NCBI RefSeq assembly: GCF_003351745.1
Contig: NZ_CP031222.1
Coordinates: 2,896,207-2,960,206 of the forward strand
From: Aquirhabdus parva
GTDB lineage: Bacteria > Pseudomonadota > Gammaproteobacteria > Pseudomonadales > Moraxellaceae
DNA: 64,000 nt
Direction: 5' to 3'
A program made the position numbers and the translations under genes. Of the stretch, positions 46,159 through 54,811 are shown piece after piece. The first letter of the stretch is position 1, and each line of letters starts with the position of its first letter. Below the pieces are notes generated by a model. The model worked only from the letters and a program-made list of their open reading frames with translations, did no database searches and had not been told where the DNA came from.

Positions 46159-47217
46159 ATGAGCATACAAGTTAAGAATATTGATAAGTTTTTTGGTGAG
46201 TTTCACGCGTTAAAAGACATCTCCCTCGACTTCCCGGAAGGAGAACTGGTTGCCCTGCTCGGCCCATCAGGCTGTGGTAAAACCAGCTTGCTGCGCATCA
46301 TCGCGGGCCTTGAAAGTGCCGATCACGGACAAGTGCTGCTGGAAGGTGAAGACGCCACCACGACCCACGTGCGCCAACGTCAAGTCGGTTTTGTGTTTCA
46401 GCACTATGCGCTATTTCGCCATATGACTGTATTTGACAACGTGGCCTTTGGTCTGCGCGTACGCCCACGCAGTACCCGTCCAAATGAAACCGAGATCAAA
46501 CGCCGTGTATTGCAACTGTTGGACTTGGTGCAATTAGGCTTTCTGGCCGATCGCTTCCCTGCCCAGCTTTCTGGTGGACAACGTCAACGTATCGCCCTTG
46601 CCCGTGCACTGGCTGTTGAACCCCGTGTACTCCTGCTTGATGAGCCATTTGGTGCGCTGGATGCCAAAGTGCGTAAAGAACTGCGCCGCTGGTTGCGTAA
46701 CCTGCATGACGAACTGCACATCACCTCGATCTTCGTGACCCATGATCAGGAAGAAGCGCTGGAAGTGGCCGACAAGATTGTCGTAATGAATCAGGGCAAG
46801 GTTGAGCAAATCGGTACACCGCGTGAAGTCTACGAGAAGCCAGCCACGCCGTTTGTGTTTGACTTCTTGGGTCAAGCCAATCGTTTTGAAGGTCAGGTGG
46901 ATGGTCATCACTTGCAGATCAATCAGGATTCACTGGCACTGCCTGTCTCCTATCAGCAAGGCAATGTGATCGCGTTTGCGCGTCCACATGAGTTGGAGAT
47001 TCTGACCACGGCACAAAGCACGCCGACCCTTGCAGCAACCGTGCTGCGTGAGGTGTGGGTTGCAGGACAGACCCATGTCGAAGTTCTCGACAGCAAAGGG
47101 CAAGTGATTGAAATCACGCTGGATGCAGAACGCTTGAAAGAGCTGGACCTAAAACCCCAGCAGCAGGTGTGGATTACCGCGCGTAACCTGCATGTTTTTG
47201 AAAACAAGCCTCATTAA
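46159..47217 (+). CDS. cysA: Sulfate/thiosulfate ABC transporter ATP-binding protein CysA
   Basis: CysA powers uptake by hydrolysing ATP. The 352-residue protein has Walker [11 protein letters not shown]-loop FVFQHYALF, signature [10 protein letters not shown], Walker [14 protein letters not shown], and H-loop FVTHDQEEA. The C-terminal domain (about 240-352) is the TOBE-like regulatory part with [12 protein letters not shown]. Start [20 protein letters not shown] is typical of CysA. The next gene is a CysB-type regulator after 237 bp. Confidence 0.96.
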   Translation: MSIQVKNIDKFFGEFHALKDISLDFPEGELVALLGPSGCGKTSLLRIIAGLESADHGQVLLEGEDATTTHVRQRQVGFVFQHYALFRHMTVFDNVAFGLRVRPRSTRPNETEIKRRVLQLLDLVQLGFLADRFPAQLSGGQRQRIALARALAVEPRVLLLDEPFGALDAKVRKELRRWLRNLHDELHITSIFVTHDQEEALEVADKIVVMNQGKVEQIGTPREVYEKPATPFVFDFLGQANRFEGQVDGHHLQINQDSLALPVSYQQGNVIAFARPHELEILTTAQSTPTLAATVLREVWVAGQTHVEVLDSKGQVIEITLDAERLKELDLKPQQQVWITARNLHVFENKPH

Positions 47218-47364
47218 TACATCGCTTTAATATGAGTCGCCTGTTTTAACAGCAGTTAAATGCAAGATTGTTATAGAAATATTATTTTTTGAAGAATATT
47301 GCTTATTATCATTTACTATAAAGAAAATTGATTATAAGCACTTTATATTCTAAGTAGATTGTGC

Positions 47365-47418
47365 AGCCGCACATCACGTGGCATGTTTTTCATCAAACAA
47401 TCGACGTGATGTGCGGCT
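47365..47418. repeat. 15-bp perfect inverted repeat upstream of the CysB-family gene
   Basis: AGCCGCACATCACGT and its exact complement flank a 24-nt loop. The right arm ends 36 bp before the ATG at 47455. There is no T-tract after it, so a simple terminator for cysA is unlikely. A leader hairpin, a mobile-element remnant or a regulatory site are possible. Confidence 0.7.
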
Positions 47419-47454
47419 TAAAGAACCACCGAAATAAGATGAGAGCAAAACATT

Positions 47455-48381
47455 ATGAACTTTCAACAACTACGGATTATTCGCGAAACGATTCGCCAAA
47501 AATTTAATCTCACCGAAGCTGCGGCGGCTCTTTATACCTCGCAATCGGGTGTGAGTAAACACATCAAGGATCTGGAAGATGAACTGGGCGTGCAACTGTT
47601 TGTGCGCAAGGGTAAACGTCTGCTGGGTTTGACCGAACCGGGTCAGGCACTGTCGAGCATCGTGGATCGCATGCTGATTGATGCCGACAATATCAAGCGC
47701 CTATCCGCCGACTTCACCTCTACCAATGAAGGTGAATTGATCATTGCCACGACGCACACTCAAGCGCGTTATGTATTACCACCGATCGTGGCGCGCTTTA
47801 AACAAGCGTTCCCGAAAGTACATTTGATCCTACAACAAGCCAGTCCGGTTGAAATTGCAGAATTGGTCTCCCATGGTGAAGCGGATATTGGTATTGCGAC
47901 CGAATCTTTGACGGGCTATCCGCAGTTGGTATCGTTCCCCTACTACCGCTGGGAACACAGCTTGATCGTGCCGCAAGGTCATCAGTTGTCACAGCAAAAG
48001 ACCATTACCTTGTCAGACCTTGCCAACTGGCCACTGATCACCTATCACGGCGGTTTTACCGGTCGCTCCAAGATCGACGAGACCTTTAGACAAGCCAAGC
48101 TCACCCCTGATGTGGTGATGTCAGCACTGGATGCCGACGTAATCAAGACCTATGTCGAACTGGGCATGGGTGTAGGTATCGTGGCATCTATCGCCTTTGA
48201 CCCTGAGCGTGACCGTCGTCTACAGCAGATCGAAACCTCGCTGTTTGGTGAAAACGTGACCCTGCTTGCGGTACGCCGTAACCATGTGCTACGCGGATTT
48301 GCCTATAAGTTTATCGAACTGTGCAACTCTGAACTCGACATCAAAGTCGTGCGTGAAGCGGCGCTGTCTGAGGTGGCATAA
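47455..48381 (+). CDS. cysB: LysR-family sulfur regulator, CysB-type
   Basis: A 308-residue activator of sulfur assimilation. Residues 1-60 hold the winged helix-turn-helix (MNFQQLRIIRETIRQKFNLT, then EAAAALYTSQSGVSKHIKDL) in the CysB/Cbl form. The inducer-binding domain has ATTHTQARYVLPPIV, where CysB binds N-acetylserine or sulfate, and GMGVGIVASIAFDPERD. CysB and Cbl cannot be separated with confidence; CysB is favoured because of the sulfate operon upstream. A second hairpin (GAGGTGG/CCACCTC) straddles the stop at 48371-48390. Confidence 0.9.
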   Translation: MNFQQLRIIRETIRQKFNLTEAAAALYTSQSGVSKHIKDLEDELGVQLFVRKGKRLLGLTEPGQALSSIVDRMLIDADNIKRLSADFTSTNEGELIIATTHTQARYVLPPIVARFKQAFPKVHLILQQASPVEIAELVSHGEADIGIATESLTGYPQLVSFPYYRWEHSLIVPQGHQLSQQKTITLSDLANWPLITYHGGFTGRSKIDETFRQAKLTPDVVMSALDADVIKTYVELGMGVGIVASIAFDPERDRRLQQIETSLFGENVTLLAVRRNHVLRGFAYKFIELCNSELDIKVVREAALSEVA

Positions 48382-48411
48382 ACCACCTCTTGCCTCCTCC
48401 TTTTCAGCGAC

Positions 48412-48446
48412 AAAAAAAAACCCTCACATGATTGAGGGCTTTTTTA
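48412..48446. terminator. Bidirectional Rho-independent terminator
   Basis: CCCTCA and TGAGGG form a stem with an A-tract before and a T-tract after. It lies between convergent cysB and the hydroxylase gene. Confidence 0.88.
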
Positions 48447-48457
48447 TTCATCAAATC

Positions 48458-49096
48458 TTAGGACGCCATGATCGGCACTTCAATACCTAAACGCTGGTTT
48501 TCTTGCTCTTCTTCTCGGCGAGCATCCAATAAGACATAAGCCTTTGGAATCAAACGACGCGCGATGCGATTGACAGGACGTTCCACCCACGGGTGCAGTT
48601 TCATGCCCAGCGGATTGGTCTCGGCAATCGATACATCCCCGATCACCCGCGTGCCCATGATGTAATCAAACCATGGACGGGTCACGCACCAATTGGCGTT
48701 TTGATTACTGTTCATATGGTGCTCGTAGTGCCATGGCAGATTTTGCTTGGCCCACTCCGTATCCAGATGCGCTTTGCTATGTAGGCGCCAGTAGCGTGAA
48801 ATCCCGTAATATAAGCCCATGGTAAAGAACGGTGCAACAGGTAGAAAGACCGTACTCGTCACCGCAAGCCCGATCAACGCCGTTTTTTCATTGTACATTT
48901 CGCTGTTTTTAAACATCGACTCGGCATAGCCTGCATCATGAAACTGATTCAGTCGTGCACGTTTATGGTGGGCGATATGGGTGAAAAACGGACTATTACG
49001 AAATTTGCTCGGGTACTCATGTAACCATACTTTGTGGGCATACCACTCAAACGCATTCGCCGCAAAAACCCCAACTGGAAAACCCAACATCATCAT
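48458..49096 (-). CDS. Fatty acid hydroxylase/sterol desaturase superfamily protein
   Basis: A membrane-bound di-iron oxygenase-like protein of 212 residues. The histidine boxes are EWYAHKVWLHE, HIAHHKRARLNQFHD and LPWHYEHHMNSNQNANW, the last followed by a typical TRPWFDYIMGTR. At least two hydrophobic hairpins are visible. Three consecutive ATGs occur at the start (49096, 49093, 49090); the third is eight bases from GAGG and may be used. The substrate is not known; carotenoid or fatty-acid hydroxylation is possible. An AraC regulator lies 83 bp upstream on the same strand. Confidence 0.88.
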   Translation of the reverse strand: MMMLGFPVGVFAANAFEWYAHKVWLHEYPSKFRNSPFFTHIAHHKRARLNQFHDAGYAESMFKNSEMYNEKTALIGLAVTSTVFLPVAPFFTMGLYYGISRYWRLHSKAHLDTEWAKQNLPWHYEHHMNSNQNANWCVTRPWFDYIMGTRVIGDVSIAETNPLGMKLHPWVERPVNRIARRLIPKAYVLLDARREEEQENQRLGIEVPIMAS

Positions 49097-49179
49097 GGCC
49101 TCATCATTGTCGATGGGATCATTTTAGGAGTGTTTGGCCCATTCGCTTTGACTCTAGAGCCATTCATGCAGATGTCAGA

Positions 49180-50193
49180 TCAGTCTACCTCGTTTGAATT
49201 TTGCTTACGATGGCGATAATCGGTAGGGGTTTCTCCAGTCCAGCGCTTGAACGCACGGGTAAATGCCGAAGGCTCTGAAAATCCCGTTAAATAAATGATT
49301 TGATCCAGAGGCAACTGTGTCCGGGACAGCAAGCGCCGTGATAAACGCTCGCGATAGGCCGCCACGACGTCATTAAAATTAGTGCCAATCTGCTGAAGAT
49401 CACTGCGCAAAGTCCGTGCGCTTTTATCCAATTTGGCTGCGACCATTTCCAGCGTGGCCTGCCGCTCTTCCAGCAAACCACCCAGCTCGCGCTCCACCTG
49501 ATAGATCAGTTCGCGCTTCTCAAGGTCGCCTAAATACTGCTTGGCAACCACTTCATGCATCAGCAGTAATTTGGGCTCTGCCGCAGGCGAGACTCGTTCG
49601 AGCTGATGCGCTGCAAACCGCACACTGCTTTCTGGCATACCTAAGAGAACTGGACAGCCATAAACCTCGATATAGCGTGCTGCATCTGCACCGTGTTCAT
49701 AGTGCAGCCAGACTTCACTGGGTGCAAAGGCACCTTCGGAGATATAGCGGAAAAACTGTAAAAATATAGCAAAAGCGCATTCTTGATAGTGGCGTACAGG
49801 ATGATCAAAACCGGTCAGAATCGCGGTGTCACCATCAATCCGAAGCTCAAACTTTAGGGCATCGGTCAGTAAGCGGTGATAACGCATGGCCCGCATGATT
49901 CCTTCGCCAAAGGTTGGGCTACTTAAAAATAAGTACTCCAGCACCTGCCCACGAAACGGCGGCATCAATCCACCAATCGTCAGACCAATGTCCGGATCTC
50001 CACTGATCCGTTCTGCCGCATCCCAAAAGCGCCGCTGGGTGGAGTTATTACGGCGTACACTCGTATCTGGTGGTTCATCCGGCAGATTGACACTCGAAAA
50101 GATCGCAGCCGTATCCAGCCCAGCTTTTTGCATGGCTTGGTAGGTCATCCACAGGAAGATGCCGGCGTCACTGGTCATGGCGGGGTGGGACAT
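49180..50193 (-). CDS. AraC-family transcriptional regulator
   Basis: The 337-residue protein has an N-terminal arabinose-binding-like domain of the OruR/ArgR-type family (about residues 20-205), and a C-terminal AraC double helix-turn-helix in DKSARTLRSDLQQIGTNFND and IIYLTGFSEPSAFTRAFKRW. This group often controls lipid or amino-acid metabolism. The gene directly precedes the hydroxylase on the same strand, suggesting control of it. The ligand is not evident. Confidence 0.93.
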   Translation of the reverse strand: MSHPAMTSDAGIFLWMTYQAMQKAGLDTAAIFSSVNLPDEPPDTSVRRNNSTQRRFWDAAERISGDPDIGLTIGGLMPPFRGQVLEYLFLSSPTFGEGIMRAMRYHRLLTDALKFELRIDGDTAILTGFDHPVRHYQECAFAIFLQFFRYISEGAFAPSEVWLHYEHGADAARYIEVYGCPVLLGMPESSVRFAAHQLERVSPAAEPKLLLMHEVVAKQYLGDLEKRELIYQVERELGGLLEERQATLEMVAAKLDKSARTLRSDLQQIGTNFNDVVAAYRERLSRRLLSRTQLPLDQIIYLTGFSEPSAFTRAFKRWTGETPTDYRHRKQNSNEVD

Positions 50194-50205
50194 TTGGAGT
50201 TAAAC

Positions 50206-50718
50206 CTATGACTGCTTGCGACACAAATCAGGTCTTAGCCCCCAGCTTAAACCAAAAGCATAAGCCCAATCGTTGGGTTGCCGATCCATGCCAAAATACT
50301 CAATCTCTGCGTTAAACGTGCCCTTACAAAAGATCATTGTTTTACCCAAACCGCGTCCTAAATCTCTCAGCTCTGACTCTTGTTTAAACTGCCAGCCATG
50401 TTTCGCAAGCTCATCGACGTAGTATTGTCGAATTTGCTGATAACTCGCTGTTGATAAGTAATAACCTTCAACCAAGGCATGCTGGTCTTTAAAAGTCGAT
50501 TGATAATCTTGACTGATCGCGTGCGGCAAAGGGGCAATCGCTTTGAATTCTTTCTCTAATTCTTTTCGAACAGGCTCCCCAGTAGAAGGCTGCATCGAAA
50601 AATAAATAAAGACCGCTAAAAAGATAAGCGAGATTATTGTCCACAAAACACCCAACCATTTTTTTTCTTGCCAGAGGGTTTTTATAGAAGGTGTTCTTTT
50701 AAAATTCATCGGCGTCAT
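50206..50718 (-). CDS. Membrane-anchored hypothetical protein
   Basis: The 170-residue protein has one N-terminal membrane helix (about residues 21-41, LGVLWTIISLIFLAVFIYF) and a soluble periplasmic part. SYQQIRQYYVDELAKHGWQF resembles the C-terminal region of small periplasmic proteins of unknown function found in Acinetobacter-like genomes. The alternative start is the fourth codon, also Met. It is 12 bp upstream of the AraC gene on the same strand. Confidence 0.78.
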   Translation of the reverse strand: MTPMNFKRTPSIKTLWQEKKWLGVLWTIISLIFLAVFIYFSMQPSTGEPVRKELEKEFKAIAPLPHAISQDYQSTFKDQHALVEGYYLSTASYQQIRQYYVDELAKHGWQFKQESELRDLGRGLGKTMIFCKGTFNAEIEYFGMDRQPNDWAYAFGLSWGLRPDLCRKQS

Positions 50719-50902
50719 GGATTAATACCATCAATGATTAAGGGCATACACGCGTCATTGGTCATGGCGTGGGTTTAAAACCTACGAATTCACTCACATC
50801 AACCCTCATGTTGAGATCAAGTATAGAATGAAATGACACTGATGGTTATCCCATTAAACATTCTCCTATTAAGTAAACATACATCATTTAGCCCCAGAAA
50901 AT

Positions 50903-50934
50903 AAAAAAAGATGAGCAATTGCCCATCCTTTTTT
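50903..50934 (-). terminator. Rho-independent terminator after phospholipase C
   Basis: On the minus strand GGATGGGCAATTGCTCATC forms a stem with one G-T pair, followed by seven Ts. It lies 20 bp past the phospholipase stop. Confidence 0.85.
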
Positions 50935-50953
50935 AACTTACCCGAATCAGCTA

Positions 50954-52936
50954 TTACCCCGAAACACTCTCAGTCCCCAACTCCACATGCCCTACAAAGC
51001 GACGTGAGAAGAGCGGATCGATGCTCACAGTTGCCGTGAAGTCATACCAGCAGTTGGTATAGAGCTGGACATTCCAGTAATCGGTCAAAGTCGAACCCGC
51101 AGTCAGGGTATAAGTCCACGGGCCATCACTGCGATAGCCATTTGAACGGACCGTAAAGGTGACTGAACTGGTGCTGTTGTTGGTCATGGTCAGGATTAAC
51201 TTGGCTTGACCGGAGGTGGTGAAGTCATAAGAAGACGTCACTTCTACGGCAGCGCCTGCGGCATTGATATCGCCAATAAAGCGACGCAAGAAGCCATTAG
51301 GGCCATAGACTGACAGGTCGTACTTGCCTGCACCATAGGTCTGTACGCTGAAATAATCCGAAACTGGCGAACCATTCTTCACATCGTACTGCCACGGGCC
51401 ATCGCTGCGGTAGTTATTAGGATAGATTGAATGATGCACCGATTCGTTGCCGATATTGCTCATGGTAATCCAGAAGCGTCCGGTGGACTTTTCCACACGT
51501 GAAGTCGCATTCGGCTGATAAGGAATCGCACGTGCAGGGCGAGTGCCACTTTCCTGAATGGGCATGCTCGGCGTGGTTGGTGCTTTCGGCGCTGGCAACG
51601 TTGAACACTGCGTTGCGGCTTGGGTCGCCAGCGTGCTGGTATTCGGCATCGCAGGAACGGTTACGCTGGTGCTGGTAAAGTTAAACGCTGAGGTTAAGTC
51701 GCCGCACACCTGACGACGCCAAGCAGAGATATTCGGCTCCTGCACGCCTGTCCACATCTCAAGGAAACGAATCACCGAGGTATGATCGAACACTTGCGAG
51801 CAGACATAACCACCCTTGCTCCACGGTGAAACAACAGTCATCGGAACGCGAGGTCCGAGTCCAATTGGCACTCCGCCGACAAACTCTGCCGCAGTGCCTG
51901 CAGGGGGCACAGGGGGCACGATGTGGTCAAAGAAACCATCATTTTCATCGTAGTTCAACAACATCACGGTTGAACCCCATACCGTTGGATCAGCGGTCAG
52001 TGCGGTTAAGACCTGATTGATCATGTCCGCACCTGCTGCTGGCGAAGAGCTTGGATGTTCAGAGGCAGACTCAGGAGCGACCACCCATGACACTTGCGGT
52101 AATGTTCCGTTTAACACATCGGCTTTAATCGCAGCGGCGACGTTTTGCACAGTGGTGTTCCCTGCGATCCTGGGCACAGAAACCATGCCGCGGTCATGCA
52201 GTGGATTCCCTGCTGGTGCGTTCTTGTACTGTTTAAACCAAGCTAAGGCATTGTCATCGTAGTTATCAGCGGTATCCTGATAGACCTTCCAACTGACGCC
52301 TGCGTTTTGTAGGCGCTCAGGATAGGTTGTCCAAGTAAAGCCAGGCTCATTATTATTAGTGATGGGTCCACCACCTGTGCCTGTTGGATCAACCATACCT
52401 GACCAAAGATATAGGCGGTTGGGATTGGTTGGGCCCATTTGCGAGCAGAAGTAGTGATCACAGATCGTGAAGGCATCGGCCAGTGCAAAATGAAATGGAA
52501 TATCCGCACGCTGATAATAGCCCATGGTCAGGCTCGATTTGGCAGGTACCCAATTGTCATATTTGCCATTGTTCCATGCACTGTGGGTGCCTGACCATGA
52601 GTGATCTAAGTCTGCAACGCACTGTGCGCTGGTGGTTGCGGTATCCAGATGAAACGGCATCACCACGCTGGTGCCGCTTTTTTGGTTAAACACGGAGGTG
52701 CCATTTCTTTGCACAAACGCGGTACGGTCAGAAAAACCACGCACGCCCTTGAGAGTGCCGTAATAGTGATCAAACGAGCGATTTTCCTGCATGAAGATCA
52801 CGACATGTTTGACTGCAGACAGTGAACTGCCTATGGCAGGTGCAGCCAGTGCGGCTTGAATACCGCTCGGCAATACGCCCGCTCCCATTACCGCTGCTGA
52901 ACTTCCTAAAAAGCGACGACGTGAAAACTTGTCCAT
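50954..52936 (-). CDS. Phosphocholine-specific phospholipase C, Tat-exported
   Basis: A secreted phosphoesterase that cleaves phosphatidylcholine and related lipids. Residues 1-32 form a Tat signal with SRRRFLGSS. The catalytic domain begins VKHVVIFMQENRSFDHYYG and contains MLLNYDENDGFFDHIVPP. Two C-terminal DUF756 repeats follow, at about residues 480-570 and 575-655, with matching SDGPW...Y and RRF(I/V)G motifs. This is the acidic PlcH/PlcN family of Pseudomonas and Acinetobacter. At 660 residues it is somewhat shorter than PlcH. A long hairpin lies 41-72 bp upstream of the start. Confidence 0.93.
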   Translation of the reverse strand: MDKFSRRRFLGSSAAVMGAGVLPSGIQAALAAPAIGSSLSAVKHVVIFMQENRSFDHYYGTLKGVRGFSDRTAFVQRNGTSVFNQKSGTSVVMPFHLDTATTSAQCVADLDHSWSGTHSAWNNGKYDNWVPAKSSLTMGYYQRADIPFHFALADAFTICDHYFCSQMGPTNPNRLYLWSGMVDPTGTGGGPITNNNEPGFTWTTYPERLQNAGVSWKVYQDTADNYDDNALAWFKQYKNAPAGNPLHDRGMVSVPRIAGNTTVQNVAAAIKADVLNGTLPQVSWVVAPESASEHPSSSPAAGADMINQVLTALTADPTVWGSTVMLLNYDENDGFFDHIVPPVPPAGTAAEFVGGVPIGLGPRVPMTVVSPWSKGGYVCSQVFDHTSVIRFLEMWTGVQEPNISAWRRQVCGDLTSAFNFTSTSVTVPAMPNTSTLATQAATQCSTLPAPKAPTTPSMPIQESGTRPARAIPYQPNATSRVEKSTGRFWITMSNIGNESVHHSIYPNNYRSDGPWQYDVKNGSPVSDYFSVQTYGAGKYDLSVYGPNGFLRRFIGDINAAGAAVEVTSSYDFTTSGQAKLILTMTNNSTSSVTFTVRSNGYRSDGPWTYTLTAGSTLTDYWNVQLYTNCWYDFTATVSIDPLFSRRFVGHVELGTESVSG

Positions 52937-52976
52937 CCCTTAAATCCTTGTTGATTAAAATTTGAGTATTAAACCC

Positions 52977-53008
52977 GTGGTTTATGACAGCTCGGTGTCA
53001 TAAACCAC
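52977..53008. promoter_or_regulatory. Perfect 13-bp inverted repeat upstream of phospholipase C
   Basis: GTGGTTTATGACA and its complement flank a 6-nt loop (GCTCGG). It lies 41-72 bp before the start codon of the minus-strand gene, where it could be a leader hairpin or an operator. A 13-base part of it (CATAAACCACCTC) also occurs after the cysB stop at 48377-48389. Confidence 0.6.
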
Positions 53009-53392
53009 CTCAAAAAATATTTAATAATCAGTCTGAGACACGCATCACAGAGTTCATGTTTGGATTAAAAATGAATATTTTTTATCCATATCAAATCCAT
53101 CTCGGCTCAATATTCGACATTTCTCAAACACAAAAAAATCAGGTCTGTCTTTTAAGCTACGTCTGCAAAGTAATGTGTATTGCAAAATAGACTAACGTGC
53201 AAGGAAGTGCGCAGTATGATTGATGGTCCGTTTAGAACGGCACAATCATCAAAAAATAATGTGGCAATGATCGTGTTTGGTGCTTTACCACGTCGAATAT
53301 AAATGGATAAAATTCACACAATTCATCCATAATGAATGACGCGTGGCGCTTTTAATAACAATCACGCGATAAAAATCAAAGAATTGACTATC
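53009..53392. other. Intergenic region
   Basis: About 384 A/T-rich bases with no gene that I can support. A two-part hairpin occurs at 53217-53248 (TGATTG/CAATCA with inner CCGTT/AACGG), with no T-tract. The promoter of the DUF805 gene must be near the right end. Confidence 0.4.
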
Positions 53393-53941
53393 ATGGCTTT
53401 TGGGGGCTTAGAGATGTGGCAGAAGAATAAATTTTCAGATTATCCGTTTTCAATCAAAGGGCGGTTTTCCAGACTGTCCTACTTGGCTTGGGCTGGACTA
53501 CTCTCTCTTGTTACCCTGATCGTAGTCATGATCAATACACTACTGGTGTCCCGAAACATTAGTGCTGAAGCGATACTGGATCAGCCGCCATCACTGTCTT
53601 ATCTGTTTTGGCCATCGTGGATCGTGCTGATCATTTCTTTCTATTTAAGTAACGTCTTTATGATCCGCCGCTTGCATGATTTAAATCGTACGGGTTGGCT
53701 TGCCCTGATTGTGTATCTGCCCGTGATTGGTTTTTTATTTTGGTTGTATTTGGTCGTTGCGCACGGCTCAACTGAACGCAATCGCTATGGTCGCCCGCGT
53801 GATGCAAGCGTTTGGGAGGGGATTTTTGGATTGGTTTGGGGCGGACTATTGCTTGGCGCGTTGTTATTTTTTGGCGTATATGCGGTTCTTAACCCCGGTA
53901 TCCAGCACTTCGATATACTGAGCGTCTTCCTGAAGAAATAA
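53393..53941 (+). CDS. DUF805 family membrane protein
   Basis: The protein of about 182 residues matches DUF805 (YhaH-like): an N-terminal FSIKGRFSRLSYLAWA, then hydrophobic segments, and the signature MIRRLHDLNRTGWLALIVYL with the following TERNRYG. About four membrane helices are visible. DUF805 proteins have no settled function. The start is uncertain: ATG at 53393 and at 53414 both lack a strong ribosome site, and an earlier start at 53336 is less likely. Confidence 0.85.
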   Translation: MAFGGLEMWQKNKFSDYPFSIKGRFSRLSYLAWAGLLSLVTLIVVMINTLLVSRNISAEAILDQPPSLSYLFWPSWIVLIISFYLSNVFMIRRLHDLNRTGWLALIVYLPVIGFLFWLYLVVAHGSTERNRYGRPRDASVWEGIFGLVWGGLLLGALLFFGVYAVLNPGIQHFDILSVFLKK

Positions 53942-53973
53942 TAAGGGAGCTTTTAAAAGCGTTGCTTAAACGA

Positions 53974-54210
53974 CGCGCATTAAAAAACCCGCGCTAATCT
54001 CATCCTGATAGCGCGGGTTCCACATGTCAACATCCTGTCATTGCTTCCATACCGTTTGTAGTTCATCATGAACCACTTACGTTTTCATCCTACGGCTGTC
54101 CTTCCCTCTGGCAATCCTTGCCGACATCCCTGTGCCGTGAAGCTATTATTATCAAAATTCCCTTTTGAAAATAGAGCAATTCACGTCTCATCATGTAAGC
54201 CAAAGACTAC
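53974..54210 (-). repeat. Copy A of a ~237-bp duplicated element with terminator hairpin
   Basis: This element aligns with copy B at 54554-54791 along its length, with scattered substitutions and small indels. Its left end holds a perfect 11-bp stem (AACCCGCGCTA at 53986-53996 with complement at 54009-54019) followed, on the minus strand, by a T-tract, so it looks like a terminator for a minus-strand transcript. The rest contains small inverted repeats around GGCA/TGCC. A possible short minus-strand frame (MSARIARGKD...) differs in copy B. It may be a small RNA gene, a REP-like element or an old repeat. Confidence 0.75.
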
Positions 54211-54424
54211 ATCAGATGATTTAAGCACAATAACACGGCTTTACTACAATCTGGTTAAACTTCACAAGATATTGATAATATTATTAATTGTGAGAATTGC
54301 ATCTCACTATTATTCCTTATCAGTCCAAAGATCAGAAGATGTTTAGAACCATATGTGTCCCCGTACACACTTTGCCAATTACGTCCTACTCGAATAGCCA
54401 ACCGCACCGCTCTGAAGAGACTTC

Positions 54425-54520
54425 TTTTGAGATTTTGAGATTTTGAGATTTTGAGATTTTGAGATTTTGAGATTTTGAGATTTTGAGATTTTGAGATTTT
54501 GAGATTTTGAGATTTTGAGA
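54425..54520. repeat. Perfect tandem array, 12 copies of TTTTGAGA
   Basis: The octamer TTTTGAGA is repeated 12 times without a mismatch over 96 bp. The unit length is not a multiple of three, so copy-number change would shift any overlapping frame. A minus-strand frame of 81 codons (54386-54631) runs through it, but it also runs through the copy B terminator and looks unreal. Such arrays mutate by slippage and can serve as phase-variation or typing loci. Confidence 0.97.
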
Positions 54521-54553
54521 TTGATTAAATCTGAACTGCCAAAACTTTTCAAA

Positions 54554-54791
54554 CGCGCAATAAAAAACCCGCACTAGTATCATCCTGATAGCGCGGGTTC
54601 CACATGTTAACATCCTGTCAATTGCTTCCATACCGTTTGTAGTTCATCATGAACCACTTACGTTTACGTCCTACGGCAGTCCTTCCTTTTGGCAATCCAT
54701 GCCGACATCCCTGTGCCGTGCAGCTATTATTACGAAAAGCGGTCTGACAACATAGAGCAATTCACGTCACCTCATGTAAGCCAAAGACTAC
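54554..54791 (-). repeat. Copy B of the ~237-bp duplicated element
   Basis: It starts 20 bp after the recD stop (minus strand) and matches copy A. The hairpin uses AACCCGCACTA at 54566-54576 with TAGCGCGGGTT at 54589-54599; one A-C mismatch weakens it relative to copy A, and a T-tract follows on the minus strand. It can therefore end recD transcription. The copy A to copy B distance is 580 bp. Confidence 0.75.
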
Positions 54792-54811
54792 AAGAACATA
54801 TAACGCCGACA

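Noticed and set aside
52984-53190. A 68-codon frame upstream of DUF805
   Set aside because: It starts inside the phospholipase leader hairpin and has low coding character.
54068-54346. A 92-codon plus-strand frame within and after copy A
   Set aside because: It lies mostly in the repeated element, has no ribosome site, and the matching frame in copy B is different.
54425-54520. A CRISPR array
   Set aside because: The octamers are contiguous with no spacers, and no cas gene is in the window.
54386-54631. An 81-codon minus-strand frame through the octamer array (repeated SQNLKISK)
   Set aside because: It begins inside copy B, reads through the terminator hairpin, and its repeated sequence is only a translation of the octamer array. 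The start is not kept in copy A.
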